Shown piece after piece: positions 8,877-18,238 of a stretch of 64,000 nucleotides of DNA. A model generated the notes under the pieces. It made no database searches. It was not told where the DNA came from and saw only the letters and a list, made by a program, of their open reading frames with translations. The position numbers were made by a program, and so were the translations under genes. Each line of letters opens with the position of its first letter. Position 1 is the first letter of the stretch. Source of the stretch: a virus; IMG/VR virus record IMGVR_UViG_3300042471_001276, positions 1-64,000 of that record, one strand, 5' to 3'.

Positions 8877-9050
8877 ATGTTAAGTGAACAAATTCGTAGA
8901 ATTCTTTATATGTACCTTGATGAGAAGGAACAACAAAAGTATAAGAAACCTCGCAAATATAGTAAATCGTATTGTACATCTACACCATGTAAAGAAATGG
9001 GGTTCACACAGAAAGCATCTTGTAGACCTTATAAAAATTGTTATAAGTAG
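8877..9050 (+). CDS. Small Cys-motif protein (TPCKEMGFTQKASC)
   Basis: 57 aa. Contains four cysteines in C-x4-C-x10-C-x5-C spacing around 'TPCKEMGFTQKASCRPYKNC', a motif I associate with small proteins of T4-like and large Bacteroidota phages. This frame is preferred over an overlapping +1 frame reading (8884-9090), which lacks any such pattern. Possibly zinc-binding. A host-type promoter and dam follow. Confidence 0.65.
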   Translation: MLSEQIRRILYMYLDEKEQQKYKKPRKYSKSYCTSTPCKEMGFTQKASCRPYKNCYK

Positions 9051-9051
9051 A

Positions 9052-9082
9052 TTTGCCTTTCTTGTTTTTTTTACTATATTTG
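9052..9082 (+). promoter_or_regulatory. Host-type promoter for dam-like gene (TTTG-N19-TATATTTG)
   Basis: TTTG at 9052-9055 and TATATTTG at 9075-9082, 4 nt before the ATG; the predicted transcript would be leaderless. Confidence 0.65.
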
Positions 9083-9086
9083 TCCT

Positions 9087-9926
9087 ATGATAAGTTATAT
9101 AGGAGGAAAATCAAAAATCGGAAAATGGATAGTACCGTACTATCTTGAAGACATGGAAACATATGTTGAACCTTTTTCAGGTATGTTTTGGTGTTTTTTT
9201 AACATGGATTTGGAAAGATACCCAAATCTAAAAAGAGTTGTCTACAACGACTTCAACCCACTAAACTACAATCTTTTTCAGTGTGTACAAAATCCTGCGG
9301 AATTACAACGAGCAATGGATGCGATTACTGTACAACAAGTTGGAGTTGATAATACACCACCAGAGTTTAGGGAAAAATTTATCAGCTTTCAGGCTGAAAT
9401 TTTTGGAGAAAACTTCAGCGTACAACCTTATGATTACGTAACGGCAGCAAAGTATGTTTACGTATTGTCACAAGTTTTTAGTGGAAGTAAACCTGAAACA
9501 TCTAATTTTATAGACCTGAAGGGTAAGTACCGTTCAAAGTATCTTGCCTTCAGAGACAAGTTGAGCAAACCAGCATGGGTTGAACATTTTACAAAAATAA
9601 CGCACGTTGAAAACTTAGATTTTCAAGAGGTTATTGAAAAATATGATTCACCATCAACTTATATCTATTTGGACCCACCTTATTGGAAGACCGAGAACTA
9701 TTATAGTAATCATGATTTTGACAGAGCGGACCATGAAAGATTGGCAAATGTACTAAATAATGTACAAGGTAAATTTAGTTTATCTTATTACGATTTTGAT
9801 TTATTACATCAATGGTTCCCTGAAGATAGGTTTAGATGGGAGAAAAAAGAGTTTGCAAAAGCTGCTGCGGCAAAAAAAGGTGTAAAACAAAATATGGCTC
9901 AAGAACTTCTTATATTGAATTATTAG
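9087..9926 (+). CDS. D12-class DNA adenine N6-methyltransferase (Dam-type)
   Basis: 279 aa. 'YIGGKSKIGKWI' at the N-terminus and 'VEPFSGMF' (motif I, SAM binding) plus DPPY at residues 196-199 (catalytic motif IV) mark the alpha-type D12 family that methylates adenine. Length matches. Likely protects phage DNA from restriction or marks it. Directly preceded by a host-type promoter with only 4 nt spacing, so probably early expressed. No restriction partner is adjacent. Confidence 0.9.
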   Translation: MISYIGGKSKIGKWIVPYYLEDMETYVEPFSGMFWCFFNMDLERYPNLKRVVYNDFNPLNYNLFQCVQNPAELQRAMDAITVQQVGVDNTPPEFREKFISFQAEIFGENFSVQPYDYVTAAKYVYVLSQVFSGSKPETSNFIDLKGKYRSKYLAFRDKLSKPAWVEHFTKITHVENLDFQEVIEKYDSPSTYIYLDPPYWKTENYYSNHDFDRADHERLANVLNNVQGKFSLSYYDFDLLHQWFPEDRFRWEKKEFAKAAAAKKGVKQNMAQELLILNY

Positions 9927-9946
9927 TTATTTTTGCTCTGGCAATA

Positions 9947-9953
9947 TATTTAT
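9947..9953 (+). promoter_or_regulatory. Late-type TATTTAT element upstream of 9971 gene
   Basis: TATTTAT with 17 nt to the ATG, the same spacing as before the gene at 3680. Confidence 0.4.
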
Positions 9954-9970
9954 TATTAAATTAAGAATAG

Positions 9971-11290
9971 ATGAAATTTACTTCGTTATTAAAGTCGTTA
10001 ATAGTTGAGCAGTCAAGATTTGAAGTGTTGTTTAACGCTTTGACAAAACCTGGCCAAGATAAAGAGGGAAAGAAAACAAAACCAAAGTTATCTAAGGATG
10101 AATTTTTGGCTCTTGTGCAAGCTGACCCAACAACCAGAATGAACAATGTTGATTTAGATACCGCGAGTTCAGAAGATTTAGCAAGAGTTAAAGCTGGTAG
10201 CTATGTTCAATGGTTAGTTAAGAATTACTTAATGCCAAAAACAGAAAGACAACCTGGTGATAATGGGTATGAGAAAGAAGTAAAACAAGTTAAGGACACG
10301 TTCATGGAGGACTTGTATAAAGTTACCGATGACTTAAAAAAATTCGAAAGATTCAAAGGTAGATTACCTAAGGAGATGAGAGATATTAACAAGTTGACTC
10401 CTGATTCATTATACGACGCTGTTAAAGATTTTGATTTAACTTTGGCTTCAACTACTAAAGCCGAAAGAAAAAGTGCTGAGGTTCACCCTGGTGCTAAATT
10501 AGTTTATGACGGTGAAAATTGGAGAGTTGTTGAAATTAAAGATAAAGGTGTTGTTGGTAAAGAAGCTGCATGTTTCTATGGTGGTAATAATCAAGAAACA
10601 AGATGGTGTACATCTGCACCAGGAGCTTCTTGGTTTGACAGATACATTAAAGACGGTCCATTATATGTAGTATTCAATCCTAATGATACAGATGTTGCGC
10701 CAGGTACAGGATTACCTAAAACACGTTATCAATTCCATTTCCCTTCTAATCAATTTATGGATAAGGATGACCGTCAACAAGATTTAGTTCAATTACTTAA
10801 TGGTCCTATGCAAGAACTTAAGTCATTCTTTAAACCTGAGTTTGCAAAAGGATTGACTGTTGGTGGTGAAAAATTAGTTATTGATAGTTTTAGTCACGGA
10901 GCAATTGGTAAGTTTATTGCCTTATACGGTTTGGAAGACTTAATTGGAAGTTTACCTGACACCCTTAAAGAATTCCAAATTCAAAATAGAGATGGAAAAT
11001 CAAACGTAACAATTAACATACCTGAAGAAATAGGAAGATTTAAGGATTTACACATGATTCTATTAGATAATTGTGTTGACAGTATTCCTGAATCTATTTG
11101 TGAATTACCTAAGTTAAGATTCTTAGCTTTGATTAACAATCCAGGTTTAAGAACCATCCCTTCATGTATTGCGGACCTACCTAACTTATATTTCTTGAAT
11201 TTAAAAGGAAGTGATAATGTTCAGGTTCCTGAGTCAATCAAATCTAAGGGTACTGACATGGGTGGAGGTATGTGGGATTTACAGGACTAA
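9971..11290 (+). CDS. WCT-domain protein with (I/L)xE leader and leucine-rich repeats
   Basis: 439 aa. Residues 1-14 form a hydrophobic helix ending 'LIVEQ', matching a T4 prohead-protease-type site. Residues 175-270 hold a domain with 'ACFYGGNNQETRWCTSA' and 'DGPLYVVF', shared with the gene at 25456. The C-terminus (about 345-425) contains leucine-rich repeats (for example 'LPKLRFLALINNPGLRTIP'). LRRs bind proteins, so this may be a packaged effector or host-factor binder. No known enzymatic function for the WCT domain is claimed. Confidence 0.7.
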   Translation: MKFTSLLKSLIVEQSRFEVLFNALTKPGQDKEGKKTKPKLSKDEFLALVQADPTTRMNNVDLDTASSEDLARVKAGSYVQWLVKNYLMPKTERQPGDNGYEKEVKQVKDTFMEDLYKVTDDLKKFERFKGRLPKEMRDINKLTPDSLYDAVKDFDLTLASTTKAERKSAEVHPGAKLVYDGENWRVVEIKDKGVVGKEAACFYGGNNQETRWCTSAPGASWFDRYIKDGPLYVVFNPNDTDVAPGTGLPKTRYQFHFPSNQFMDKDDRQQDLVQLLNGPMQELKSFFKPEFAKGLTVGGEKLVIDSFSHGAIGKFIALYGLEDLIGSLPDTLKEFQIQNRDGKSNVTINIPEEIGRFKDLHMILLDNCVDSIPESICELPKLRFLALINNPGLRTIPSCIADLPNLYFLNLKGSDNVQVPESIKSKGTDMGGGMWDLQD

Positions 11291-11316
11291 TTGTTTAACT
11301 TTCAAAAATTTAACAT

Positions 11317-11601
11317 ATGAGTGTTGATGTTGAAATATACATGAATGGCATTCTCAAATTCTTCAGAGAAAATCCAAATGATTTATTGAATCTGGTTCCA
11401 AAAACCAAAGAGGAAGAGTTTTATAAAAAAATCAAAGAAGTTGCTTTAAAAAATTATGAGAAGGGTGAGGAAGTTAGCCTTACCCAACCTCAACTTATTG
11501 ATGTTTGTGTTGAAATTAATAAGCCTAAAGCCAAAAAAATTGAAAAATCTGTTAATCATCTTTTTGTTCAGACAAAATTTGGTGAATATTGTTTGAATTA
11601 A
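11317..11601 (+). CDS. Conserved phage hypothetical protein
   Basis: 94 aa, helical, N-terminal 'VDVEIYMNGILKFFRENP' segment. I recall near relatives in other Bacteroidota phages, no function. Lies between the LRR protein and a host-type promoter. Confidence 0.7.
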   Translation: MSVDVEIYMNGILKFFRENPNDLLNLVPKTKEEEFYKKIKEVALKNYEKGEEVSLTQPQLIDVCVEINKPKAKKIEKSVNHLFVQTKFGEYCLN

Positions 11602-11602
11602 A

Positions 11603-11634
11603 TTTGGTAGTCTGAAACGTTTAGATTATCTTTG
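11603..11634 (+). promoter_or_regulatory. Host-type promoter for DUF932-like gene
   Basis: TTTGG near 11603 and TATCTTTG at 11627-11634, leaving a leader of about 15 nt before ATG 11654. Confidence 0.65.
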
Positions 11635-11653
11635 TATTCTAAATCAATCAGAT

Positions 11654-12403
11654 ATGTTATCAATAGAAACCCTCAAGCAAGTTACCCCGTCAGTATTCGC
11701 AACATCTCCATCCCCAAAGATGTCCCAAAAGTACACTTTCGTACCAACTATCGAAATCGTTGAAAATTTCGACAGAGAAGGTTGGAAGGTATATTCAGCC
11801 AAACAGGTTGGTTCAGGTCAATACGCACAACACGAATTACGTCTTCGTAATGGTGGTTTACCAAACGTAGGAGATTCTTTAATCGAAGCGGTTATCAGAA
11901 ACTCACACAATGGTCTAAGTGCATTCTCAGTAAGTTCTGGTTTACACAGATTAGTTTGTTCTAACGGACTAACAGTTCCAACATCAGTTGCAGATTCTAT
12001 TTCTGTTAAACACATGAAGTTTGACATGGGAATGGTGAGAGAAATCACAGACCAATTTGCAGAGAGACTTCCTGTAATTCAAAGGTCAGTTGGAAAGATG
12101 GAGACAACATTTCTTGAGGAAGATAGATTGGTTGATTTTGTTAACAAATCCGCTCTCATTCGTTGGGAGAAAGGTTCGTTACCTAAGATTAATGTTGAGG
12201 ACTTCTTACGTCCTGAGAGAGACGGAGATGTAGGAAACTCAGTTTGGAAAACCTTCAATGTAATTCAAGAGAAGTTTGTTCGTGGTGGGTTGAAATACCA
12301 ATCAAAAAAAGGACGATTTACCTCAATGAAGGAGTTGAAAAACTTCCAAAACATCAATAAGATTAATACTAATCTTTGGGAGCTAGCCGAATCTTATTGT
12401 TAA
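11654..12403 (+). CDS. DUF932-like phage/plasmid protein
   Basis: 249 aa. The order 'YTFVPTIEIVENFDREGWKV', 'ELRLRN', 'NSHNGLSAFSVSSGLHRLVCSNGL' follows the DUF932 (TIGR03299-like) family found on phages and plasmids. Its biochemical role is unknown; it is often near recombination or early genes. It has its own host-type promoter upstream and a clear terminator downstream, so it is a single-gene early unit. Confidence 0.8.
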   Translation: MLSIETLKQVTPSVFATSPSPKMSQKYTFVPTIEIVENFDREGWKVYSAKQVGSGQYAQHELRLRNGGLPNVGDSLIEAVIRNSHNGLSAFSVSSGLHRLVCSNGLTVPTSVADSISVKHMKFDMGMVREITDQFAERLPVIQRSVGKMETTFLEEDRLVDFVNKSALIRWEKGSLPKINVEDFLRPERDGDVGNSVWKTFNVIQEKFVRGGLKYQSKKGRFTSMKELKNFQNINKINTNLWELAESYC

Positions 12404-12406
12404 TTT

Positions 12407-12438
12407 AAATGGGGAATTAAATTTCCCCATTTTTTTTA
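12407..12438 (+). terminator. Intrinsic terminator after DUF932-like gene
   Basis: AAATGGGGAA (12407-12416) pairs with TTCCCCATTT (12423-12432), followed by T8. Confidence 0.85.
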
Positions 12439-12439
12439 T

Positions 12440-12447
12440 TACATTTG
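12440..12447 (+). promoter_or_regulatory. Host-type -7 element TACATTTG for PcfJ-like gene
   Basis: TACATTTG lies 4 nt before ATG 12452 and immediately after the terminator T run; no clear TTTG at -33. Confidence 0.5.
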
Positions 12448-12451
12448 ACAA

Positions 12452-14146
12452 ATGAAAGAAGAAATTTTTAAAGTTAAGTTTGAGAAGTATGAGTGTGTGA
12501 CATTTCACGACTCAACTACATTGTCATATCCACACCCAAGAATAAACAATCCTTTAACGGTAGAATCTCCTTCATGGATTGATGAAGAGGTTGAAGAAAA
12601 ACCACAACGAACTCCAAAAAAAAGAAATGAAAGATTGGTTTGGATAGAAAAAGAAAATTTTGATTCTGACGAGAAATATATCGAAAATTACGGAAACCCT
12701 CTAACCAAGGTTTGTAAAACTTATTCCATGGTTGTTGTTGAAAAACAAGAACATAAAGTTTCTATGAAATTATTTTGGGGTTTCAGAGAAAGAAGAGTTG
12801 GAAATACTTGGTTTAAAACAAGTAAAAATGTTGAGTACATTACTGTGAATACAAAAACAGGTGATGTATACACAGGATATTTGCATAATTTTCAAAAAAA
12901 GAGAAAGGCAACAAAAAAAATAAATAAAAACTCTTTTATTTCTGAACCAATCAATACGTTTAAGATGAAACTCAGAAACCTCCTTACTACTTTTACGACA
13001 AAACATTATGAGATATCTATGGAGGCAATTTCTAAGTTTATTTTTGAAATAGACAAAAGAGAAGATTTTGAAAAGTTAGATTTTGAAAAAAGATTATTTA
13101 GATTTTATTTAAATAATAAAGGAATAAAATACCCAAACAATTTTCACCTTTATTCTAAAGTATTAATTGGACCAAAAATTAGAAAAGAGTTAAAAAAACG
13201 CGACAAAAAATTGGTTGATGCGTTTATGGGGGAAAAAGGGTTGTCTGGTAAAAAACTAAAGACCGCATTACATAAATGTTCTTCATTGAATATAGGACTT
13301 TATGAGTGTGCTAAAAAATTGTTTGGGGATGATTGGGTAAACCAAGAGCCAGATTTCATTATCAATACTTTGAACTGTGAACATAGTAATTTTGACAGGT
13401 CTGTTCCTGTTGAGTTTGTAAATGTTATCAGTAAAGAAGAACTTAGACGAGTTTTTAGGTTATTCAAACGAGTGTATTTTGATGGTGTGTTAGATTACTT
13501 TACTTTCATAGACCACATCCGTATGTATACTGAACTTAAATTATATGGTGAACAGGATTTGAAATGGATGAGTGATGAGGACAGTAAGGAGTTTTTCAGA
13601 GAAGAACATTTGGATTGGACCGACAAGATACAGTTTTACAAGAGAGGTCACTACAATAGGATATATCCAACATGTTTGTACGATTTGATTGAGAAACCAA
13701 TAGGTGATTATTATCCAGTGGTTCTTAATAGCTCAACGAATTATAATGAGGAGAGTTCATTACAGTCAAATTGTGTGAAAACATATATCGGTAGACCATC
13801 GTCTTTAATCATTTCATTAAGAAAAGGTTCTCCAAATGCTGATGATAGAGCAACAATTGAATACAAACTTTCAAACAATGGAAATTATGTTGTTAGTAAT
13901 AGAGTACAAAGTTTGGGTAGGTTTAATAGTAAACTTGACGAACATTGGATAACTCCTCTATTTAAATTAGATGAACATGTATTATCTTATGTTAAAGATA
14001 AAAAGTTTGAAACTGTTAAGTTAACCAAGAAATGTGCAAACGGAACTCTATTAGAATCTGATTCAGAATGGGACGAGTTTGGTACGTTGAGGTGGACGTA
14101 TAAAGGAATCGAAGGAATACACCAAAGTATATTTAATTGGATATAA
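12452..14146 (+). CDS. PcfJ-like protein
   Basis: 564 aa. The C-terminal third (residues 425-520) has 'EESSLQSNCVKTYIG', 'LIISLRKG', 'ATIEYKLS' and 'RVQSLGRFN', the signature order of PcfJ-like proteins of plasmids and phages. PcfJ was named in enterococcal conjugative plasmids; its molecular function is not settled. The N-terminal two thirds are basic and helical and could bind nucleic acid. Stop and next start share one base (TAATG). Confidence 0.7.
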   Translation: MKEEIFKVKFEKYECVTFHDSTTLSYPHPRINNPLTVESPSWIDEEVEEKPQRTPKKRNERLVWIEKENFDSDEKYIENYGNPLTKVCKTYSMVVVEKQEHKVSMKLFWGFRERRVGNTWFKTSKNVEYITVNTKTGDVYTGYLHNFQKKRKATKKINKNSFISEPINTFKMKLRNLLTTFTTKHYEISMEAISKFIFEIDKREDFEKLDFEKRLFRFYLNNKGIKYPNNFHLYSKVLIGPKIRKELKKRDKKLVDAFMGEKGLSGKKLKTALHKCSSLNIGLYECAKKLFGDDWVNQEPDFIINTLNCEHSNFDRSVPVEFVNVISKEELRRVFRLFKRVYFDGVLDYFTFIDHIRMYTELKLYGEQDLKWMSDEDSKEFFREEHLDWTDKIQFYKRGHYNRIYPTCLYDLIEKPIGDYYPVVLNSSTNYNEESSLQSNCVKTYIGRPSSLIISLRKGSPNADDRATIEYKLSNNGNYVVSNRVQSLGRFNSKLDEHWITPLFKLDEHVLSYVKDKKFETVKLTKKCANGTLLESDSEWDEFGTLRWTYKGIEGIHQSIFNWI

Positions 14147-14493
14147 TGAATAAACCATATTACATACAAAATTTAGAATCCAAAGAAGGCGCTCTATCGG
14201 AAGTCGTTTGTCATCAATTGGAAGGAGAATTTTTTAAGTTTTTAAATAAAAAGAAACTTATGACGGTTTATGAAAAAGTATCTTCAAATAAAGAGGGATT
14301 AATCAAACATGAAGAAGTAATTTTCAGAAGCCAACAAGGATTTTATTTATGTATTGAAAACAAAACACAAATATCCGCAGAGCCCAAATTTAATCTAACT
14401 ATTTATTATAAAGTAGAACAAAATACTGAGTTATTTATGTTCTTATCACAATTATTAAAACAATTTAAAAATGACACAACAACTAACAAGTGA
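14146..14493 (+). CDS. Hypothetical protein
   Basis: 115 aa from ATG 14146, which overlaps the stop of the PcfJ-like gene; a TTG upstream is less likely. Mixed alpha/beta, no recognised motif. Overlaps the thioredoxin gene by 23 nt. Confidence 0.6.
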   Translation: MNKPYYIQNLESKEGALSEVVCHQLEGEFFKFLNKKKLMTVYEKVSSNKEGLIKHEEVIFRSQQGFYLCIENKTQISAEPKFNLTIYYKVEQNTELFMFLSQLLKQFKNDTTTNK

Positions 14494-14794
14494 GGAATTA
14501 AAACAAAAGATTACAAGTAATGAAAACTTTGTTCTTGATTTATTTGCCACATGGTGTGGACCATGTAAGATAATGTTATCTAACTTAGAAAAGGTTAACG
14601 AATCATTAATCAAAGAATCTAACGGCTCACCATCATATAATGTATACAAATTCAACATTGAAGATGACATGGATTTGATGGCAGAGTGGGGTGTTAGAGG
14701 TGTACCAACCATAAAAGTATTTAAGGAAGGAAAAGAGACATTCTCTCGTGCTGGTGTTATGTCACCTGACATGGTTCTTTCCCAACTAAATTAA
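14471..14794 (+). CDS. Thioredoxin
   Basis: 107 aa, full thioredoxin fold length. Active site WCGPC at residues 28-32 and cis-proline motif 'GVPT' near residue 77. A cytosolic disulfide reductant, likely supplying electrons to ribonucleotide reductase or keeping phage proteins reduced. Followed 4 nt later by a glutaredoxin-like gene. There is no thioredoxin reductase in the window, so host enzyme would be used. Confidence 0.92.
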   Translation: MTQQLTSEELKQKITSNENFVLDLFATWCGPCKIMLSNLEKVNESLIKESNGSPSYNVYKFNIEDDMDLMAEWGVRGVPTIKVFKEGKETFSRAGVMSPDMVLSQLN

Positions 14795-14798
14795 TGTT

Positions 14799-15098
14799 AT
14801 GAAAGAATTAAATGTTATTGTTTATACAATGAAAGGTTGTCCCTTCTGTGTTGACTTCAAAGAAATGTTAACCAAAGAGGGTATTGAGTTCTATGATAGA
14901 GATATTGATGAATATAAAGACGAATATGATACCTTCAGTGAAATAACTGAAAATGATATGATTCCAGCTTTATTAATTATTGAAGGGAATGGTAAAAATT
15001 ATAAATCATTCTTATATGCTCCTGATAGAAACTACAACGAATTAACCGAAGCGGTTCAGATTATAAAAGAACACCGTAAAAAAGTTGGAATTGTTTAA
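14799..15098 (+). CDS. Glutaredoxin-like thiol oxidoreductase
   Basis: 99 aa. N-terminal 'VIVYTMKGCPFC' with the CxxC active site at residues 14-17 and 'IPALLII' at the cis-Pro position. Forms a redox pair with the thioredoxin upstream. Converges with the minus-strand gene at 15095. Confidence 0.88.
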   Translation: MKELNVIVYTMKGCPFCVDFKEMLTKEGIEFYDRDIDEYKDEYDTFSEITENDMIPALLIIEGNGKNYKSFLYAPDRNYNELTEAVQIIKEHRKKVGIV

Positions 15099-15841
15099 AA
15101 AATAACAAAGTCTTTATTTCTTTTCTTAACGAAAGGATATTCTTCAAGTGGATTTGTGAGTTCAATACTCCAATCCACTTTTTTCATTTCTGAATTAATT
15201 GATGACATATCAAAATCAAATACATCAAGAATTGCGGAACGTAGAATCTCATCATCAGACTCTTTATACGAGTTATAAACCGAAATAATATTTTCACCTT
15301 CCTCGTTTTTATCTGTTGATAGAGTAAATGATATGGTAGATACGGGATAATTTAAAGGTATACTATAAAAGATGTGTTTTCCATAAAGATATATTAATCT
15401 ACCTTGGTTTAAAGAATGACCATGTGGAAATTCAGAAGTTATTATCAATTGGTCGTCATTAAATTCAATTGGTTGGTACTCAAACGAATATGAGTTTTCA
15501 CTCTCAACAAAATTACTAATTTGAGTTTTATGGTATGAACAATTTTCGGATTTATGTAAAGTGAATGATAACTCTTTTACTTTGGGTAATCTAATACCGT
15601 ACTCAATAAGGTCTATTGTATGGGATATTGGAAATTTTGGGTTGTATTTTTCATTAAACTCGGTAGATATTGAATTTATGTCCAATATTTCTTTATGCGA
15701 GGTTTGACCTTTTATTACTATAAAATTTTTACAATCAGATATGGATATAACCGTATCTTCTGTTTGTGGTATTTTGGATAAAATAAAATCGGCAAATAAA
15801 TTAACAGTATAAACCCGACTGTTCTTTTTCTTTAGAATCAT
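15095..15841 (-). CDS. Hypothetical protein
   Basis: 248 aa, beta-rich. The N-terminal 'YTVNLFADFILSKIP' and 'ISISDCKNFIVIKGQT' segments look conserved in related phages from memory, without function. It may be late since it lies next to fibre genes, but no TATTTAT is seen at its start. Confidence 0.65.
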   Translation of the reverse strand: MILKKKNSRVYTVNLFADFILSKIPQTEDTVISISDCKNFIVIKGQTSHKEILDINSISTEFNEKYNPKFPISHTIDLIEYGIRLPKVKELSFTLHKSENCSYHKTQISNFVESENSYSFEYQPIEFNDDQLIITSEFPHGHSLNQGRLIYLYGKHIFYSIPLNYPVSTISFTLSTDKNEEGENIISVYNSYKESDDEILRSAILDVFDFDMSSINSEMKKVDWSIELTNPLEEYPFVKKRNKDFVIF

Positions 15842-15935
15842 TAAAACAAGACTTAATATTTATTGTTGAGGAAATTATAATAAATTTTATAAACAAAACG
15901 AATACAATTGTTTGGTAAATAACGAATCTTAGTTG

Positions 15936-15942
15936 TATTTAT
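15936..15942 (+). promoter_or_regulatory. Late-type TATTTAT element for collagen fibre operon
   Basis: TATTTAT 22 nt upstream of the first fibre gene; presumably drives all three overlapping fibre genes. Confidence 0.4.
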
Positions 15943-15964
15943 AACATAATAGAAATACATTTTC

Positions 15965-18238
15965 ATGGCTAAAAATATTGTAATCACCCCAAGAGTATCT
16001 GTACCCAACATATCATTTGACAATGGAGGGGAAATTACGTTGACGGTGACCCAAGGTGCAAGGATAAATTTTAATACTTCTTCTCAATCCAATCTACTTT
16101 ACATTGATATTTCTAACAAAATAATTTCTGTTGGAAATACTCTTAACGTTAAAGATAATTTAACCGTTGGCGGAACTCAAGTTATTAATGGAACTGCAAA
16201 TTGGGTTGGTCCAACAACTGGTATTTTGGGGAGTCAAGGTGCTAAAGGAGGCACAGGGGCTCAAGGTAGTGTAGGTGAAATAGGGTCTACAGGTGCACAA
16301 GGTACTCAAGGACCTAATAATACAACTCAAGGAGCGCAAGGAGCCACAGGAAATGTTCAAGGTGCTCAAGGACCTCAAGGCGATATTGGAGCGACAGGCC
16401 CCCAAGGACCAACAGGTTCACAAGGTAGTTTGGGACCAACAGGTGCACAAGGTAATACAGGCGCACAAGGTAATACAGGAGCCCAAGGTCATACAGGAGC
16501 TCAAGGAGCAACAGGACCAACAGGACCAACAGGAACTCAAGGTAACACAGGACATCCAGGAGCTCAAGGAGCAACAGGACCAACAGGACCAACAGGAACT
16601 CAAGGTAACACAGGACATCCAGGAGCTCAAGGAGCAACAGGACCAACAGGAAACACAGGAGCCACAGGACCAACAGGTTCACAAGGAGGAATAGGACCAA
16701 CAGGACCAACAGGTGCACAAGGTAATACAGGTTCAACAGGACATCCTGGTGCTCAAGGAAACACAGGTCCAACAGGGCCAACAGGTAACACAGGACCAAC
16801 AGGTAATACAGGCGCTCAGGGTTCAACAGGGCCAACGGGACCAACAGGTTCACAAGGAGCAACAGGTCACCCTGGAGCTCAAGGAGCCACTGGTACTACA
16901 GGACCAACAGGTAATACAGGACCAACAGGTAATACAGGAGCCCAAGGAACAACAGGTCCGACAGGACCAACAGGTTCACAAGGAGCAACAGGTCACCCTG
17001 GAGCTCAAGGAGCCACTGGTACGACAGGACCAATAGGTAATACAGGACCAACAGGTAATATAGGTGCTCAGGGTTCAACAGGACCAAAGGGACCACAAGG
17101 TTCACAAGGAGCAACAGGTCACCCTGGTGCACAAGGTTCAGGAGGTGCAACGGGAGCACAAGGTTCAACAGGAGGACAAGGAGCCCAAGGTTCTCAAGGA
17201 GGTGTGGGACCAACAGGAGCCCAAGGTAATCCTGGTGCAACAGGACACCCTGGTGCACAAGGTGCTACGGGTGTAACAGGAGCACAAGGTTCAACAGGAG
17301 GACAAGGAGCCCAAGGTTCTCAAGGAGGTGTGGGACCAACAGGAGCCCAAGGTAATCCTGGTGCAACAGGACACCCTGGTGCACAAGGTTCAGGAGGTGC
17401 AACGGGTAATCAGGGTGCTCAAGGAGTTGGTGCATATCAAGGAGCACAAGGGGCTCCTGGTGTGAGTGCTGGAGGACAAGGAGCCCAAGGAGCTCAAGGT
17501 ACAAATGGAACTCCTGGAGGACAGGGTGCACAAGGTGCGATAGGTTTTACACCAGGTACCTCAGGACCACAAGGAGCCCAGGGTGCTGGAGGACCAGGTG
17601 GAGGTCCAGGACCAACAGGTGCTCAAGGTAACGTTGGACCAACGGCAACAACTTGTTATTCCCATTCAGGATGTGCTGGTTCTAGTGTTCTCCAAGCTTG
17701 TAATTGCGTTCAAACCGCATTTTATTATCAACAAACTTCGTTTAACGACTTCCAAGGAATAAAATATAATAATTTAACCAATTGTCAAAACTCTACTTGT
17801 GATTGGAATGGTACTTATGATTATGTTGGTAGTGCTGCGGCTGCTTATGGTGCTTTAGGTTATAGTTGTGGTAGTGGTGGTACAGGATATCTTTGTGGTG
17901 GTTCACCATATTCAGATGAGAGACTAAAAAATGGAATTGAGACTCTTAAAAATGCTTTAGAAAACATAATGAAGATTGAGGCGGTTGAATATGATTGGAA
18001 TGAAAATTTAAGAGAATACGAATATTTCAAAACCCAACAAAAATTACATACAATAGGACTTATTGCCCAAAACGTTAGATTATATTATCCTGAAGCGGTA
18101 AGAATTAATAATGACGGGTATTATTCAATTGATTATACAAAATTAAATGCTGTGTTGGTAGAAGGTATCAAAGAGCAATCAATATTTATCGAAAGTATCG
18201 ATAAAGAATTAGATTATATAGAAACAAAACTTAGTTAA
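15965..18238 (+). CDS. Collagen-like tail fibre 1 with S74 chaperone
   Basis: 757 aa. A beta head domain (residues 1-85) is followed by about 157 Gly-X-Y triplets (88-558), mostly GPT, GAQ, GNT and GHP. Then comes a Cys-rich tip (about 560-645, with C-x4-C and several further Cys) and a peptidase S74 intramolecular chaperone (about 650-757) starting '[12 protein letters not shown]'. The serine of SDERLK is the expected self-cleavage residue. Chaperones of this type trimerise phage fibres and are then cut off. The Cys-rich tip, absent from the two paralogues, could be the receptor-binding part. Confidence 0.9.
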   Translation: MAKNIVITPRVSVPNISFDNGGEITLTVTQGARINFNTSSQSNLLYIDISNKIISVGNTLNVKDNLTVGGTQVINGTANWVGPTTGILGSQGAKGGTGAQGSVGEIGSTGAQGTQGPNNTTQGAQGATGNVQGAQGPQGDIGATGPQGPTGSQGSLGPTGAQGNTGAQGNTGAQGHTGAQGATGPTGPTGTQGNTGHPGAQGATGPTGPTGTQGNTGHPGAQGATGPTGNTGATGPTGSQGGIGPTGPTGAQGNTGSTGHPGAQGNTGPTGPTGNTGPTGNTGAQGSTGPTGPTGSQGATGHPGAQGATGTTGPTGNTGPTGNTGAQGTTGPTGPTGSQGATGHPGAQGATGTTGPIGNTGPTGNIGAQGSTGPKGPQGSQGATGHPGAQGSGGATGAQGSTGGQGAQGSQGGVGPTGAQGNPGATGHPGAQGATGVTGAQGSTGGQGAQGSQGGVGPTGAQGNPGATGHPGAQGSGGATGNQGAQGVGAYQGAQGAPGVSAGGQGAQGAQGTNGTPGGQGAQGAIGFTPGTSGPQGAQGAGGPGGGPGPTGAQGNVGPTATTCYSHSGCAGSSVLQACNCVQTAFYYQQTSFNDFQGIKYNNLTNCQNSTCDWNGTYDYVGSAAAAYGALGYSCGSGGTGYLCGGSPYSDERLKNGIETLKNALENIMKIEAVEYDWNENLREYEYFKTQQKLHTIGLIAQNVRLYYPEAVRINNDGYYSIDYTKLNAVLVEGIKEQSIFIESIDKELDYIETKLS
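16220..17640 (+). repeat. Gly-X-Y coding repeat tract 1
   Basis: Degenerate 9-nt units encoding GXY, with near-identical longer copies (for example around 16500-16560 and 16560-16630; also around 17130-17250 and 17250-17370). Could expand or contract by recombination. Confidence 0.9.

Noticed and set aside
8884-9090. 68-aa plus-strand ORF
   Set aside because: The overlapping frame 8877-9050 has a recognisable phage Cys motif; this one has none and runs through the dam promoter.
16314-16862. Long antisense and out-of-frame ORFs in the collagen tracts (also 19178-20086 minus and 20988-21761 minus)
   Set aside because: They arise because 9-nt Gly-X-Y repeats lack stops in other frames. Their products are low-complexity Leu/Val or Gln/Lys strings, while the sense frames have head and S74 domains.
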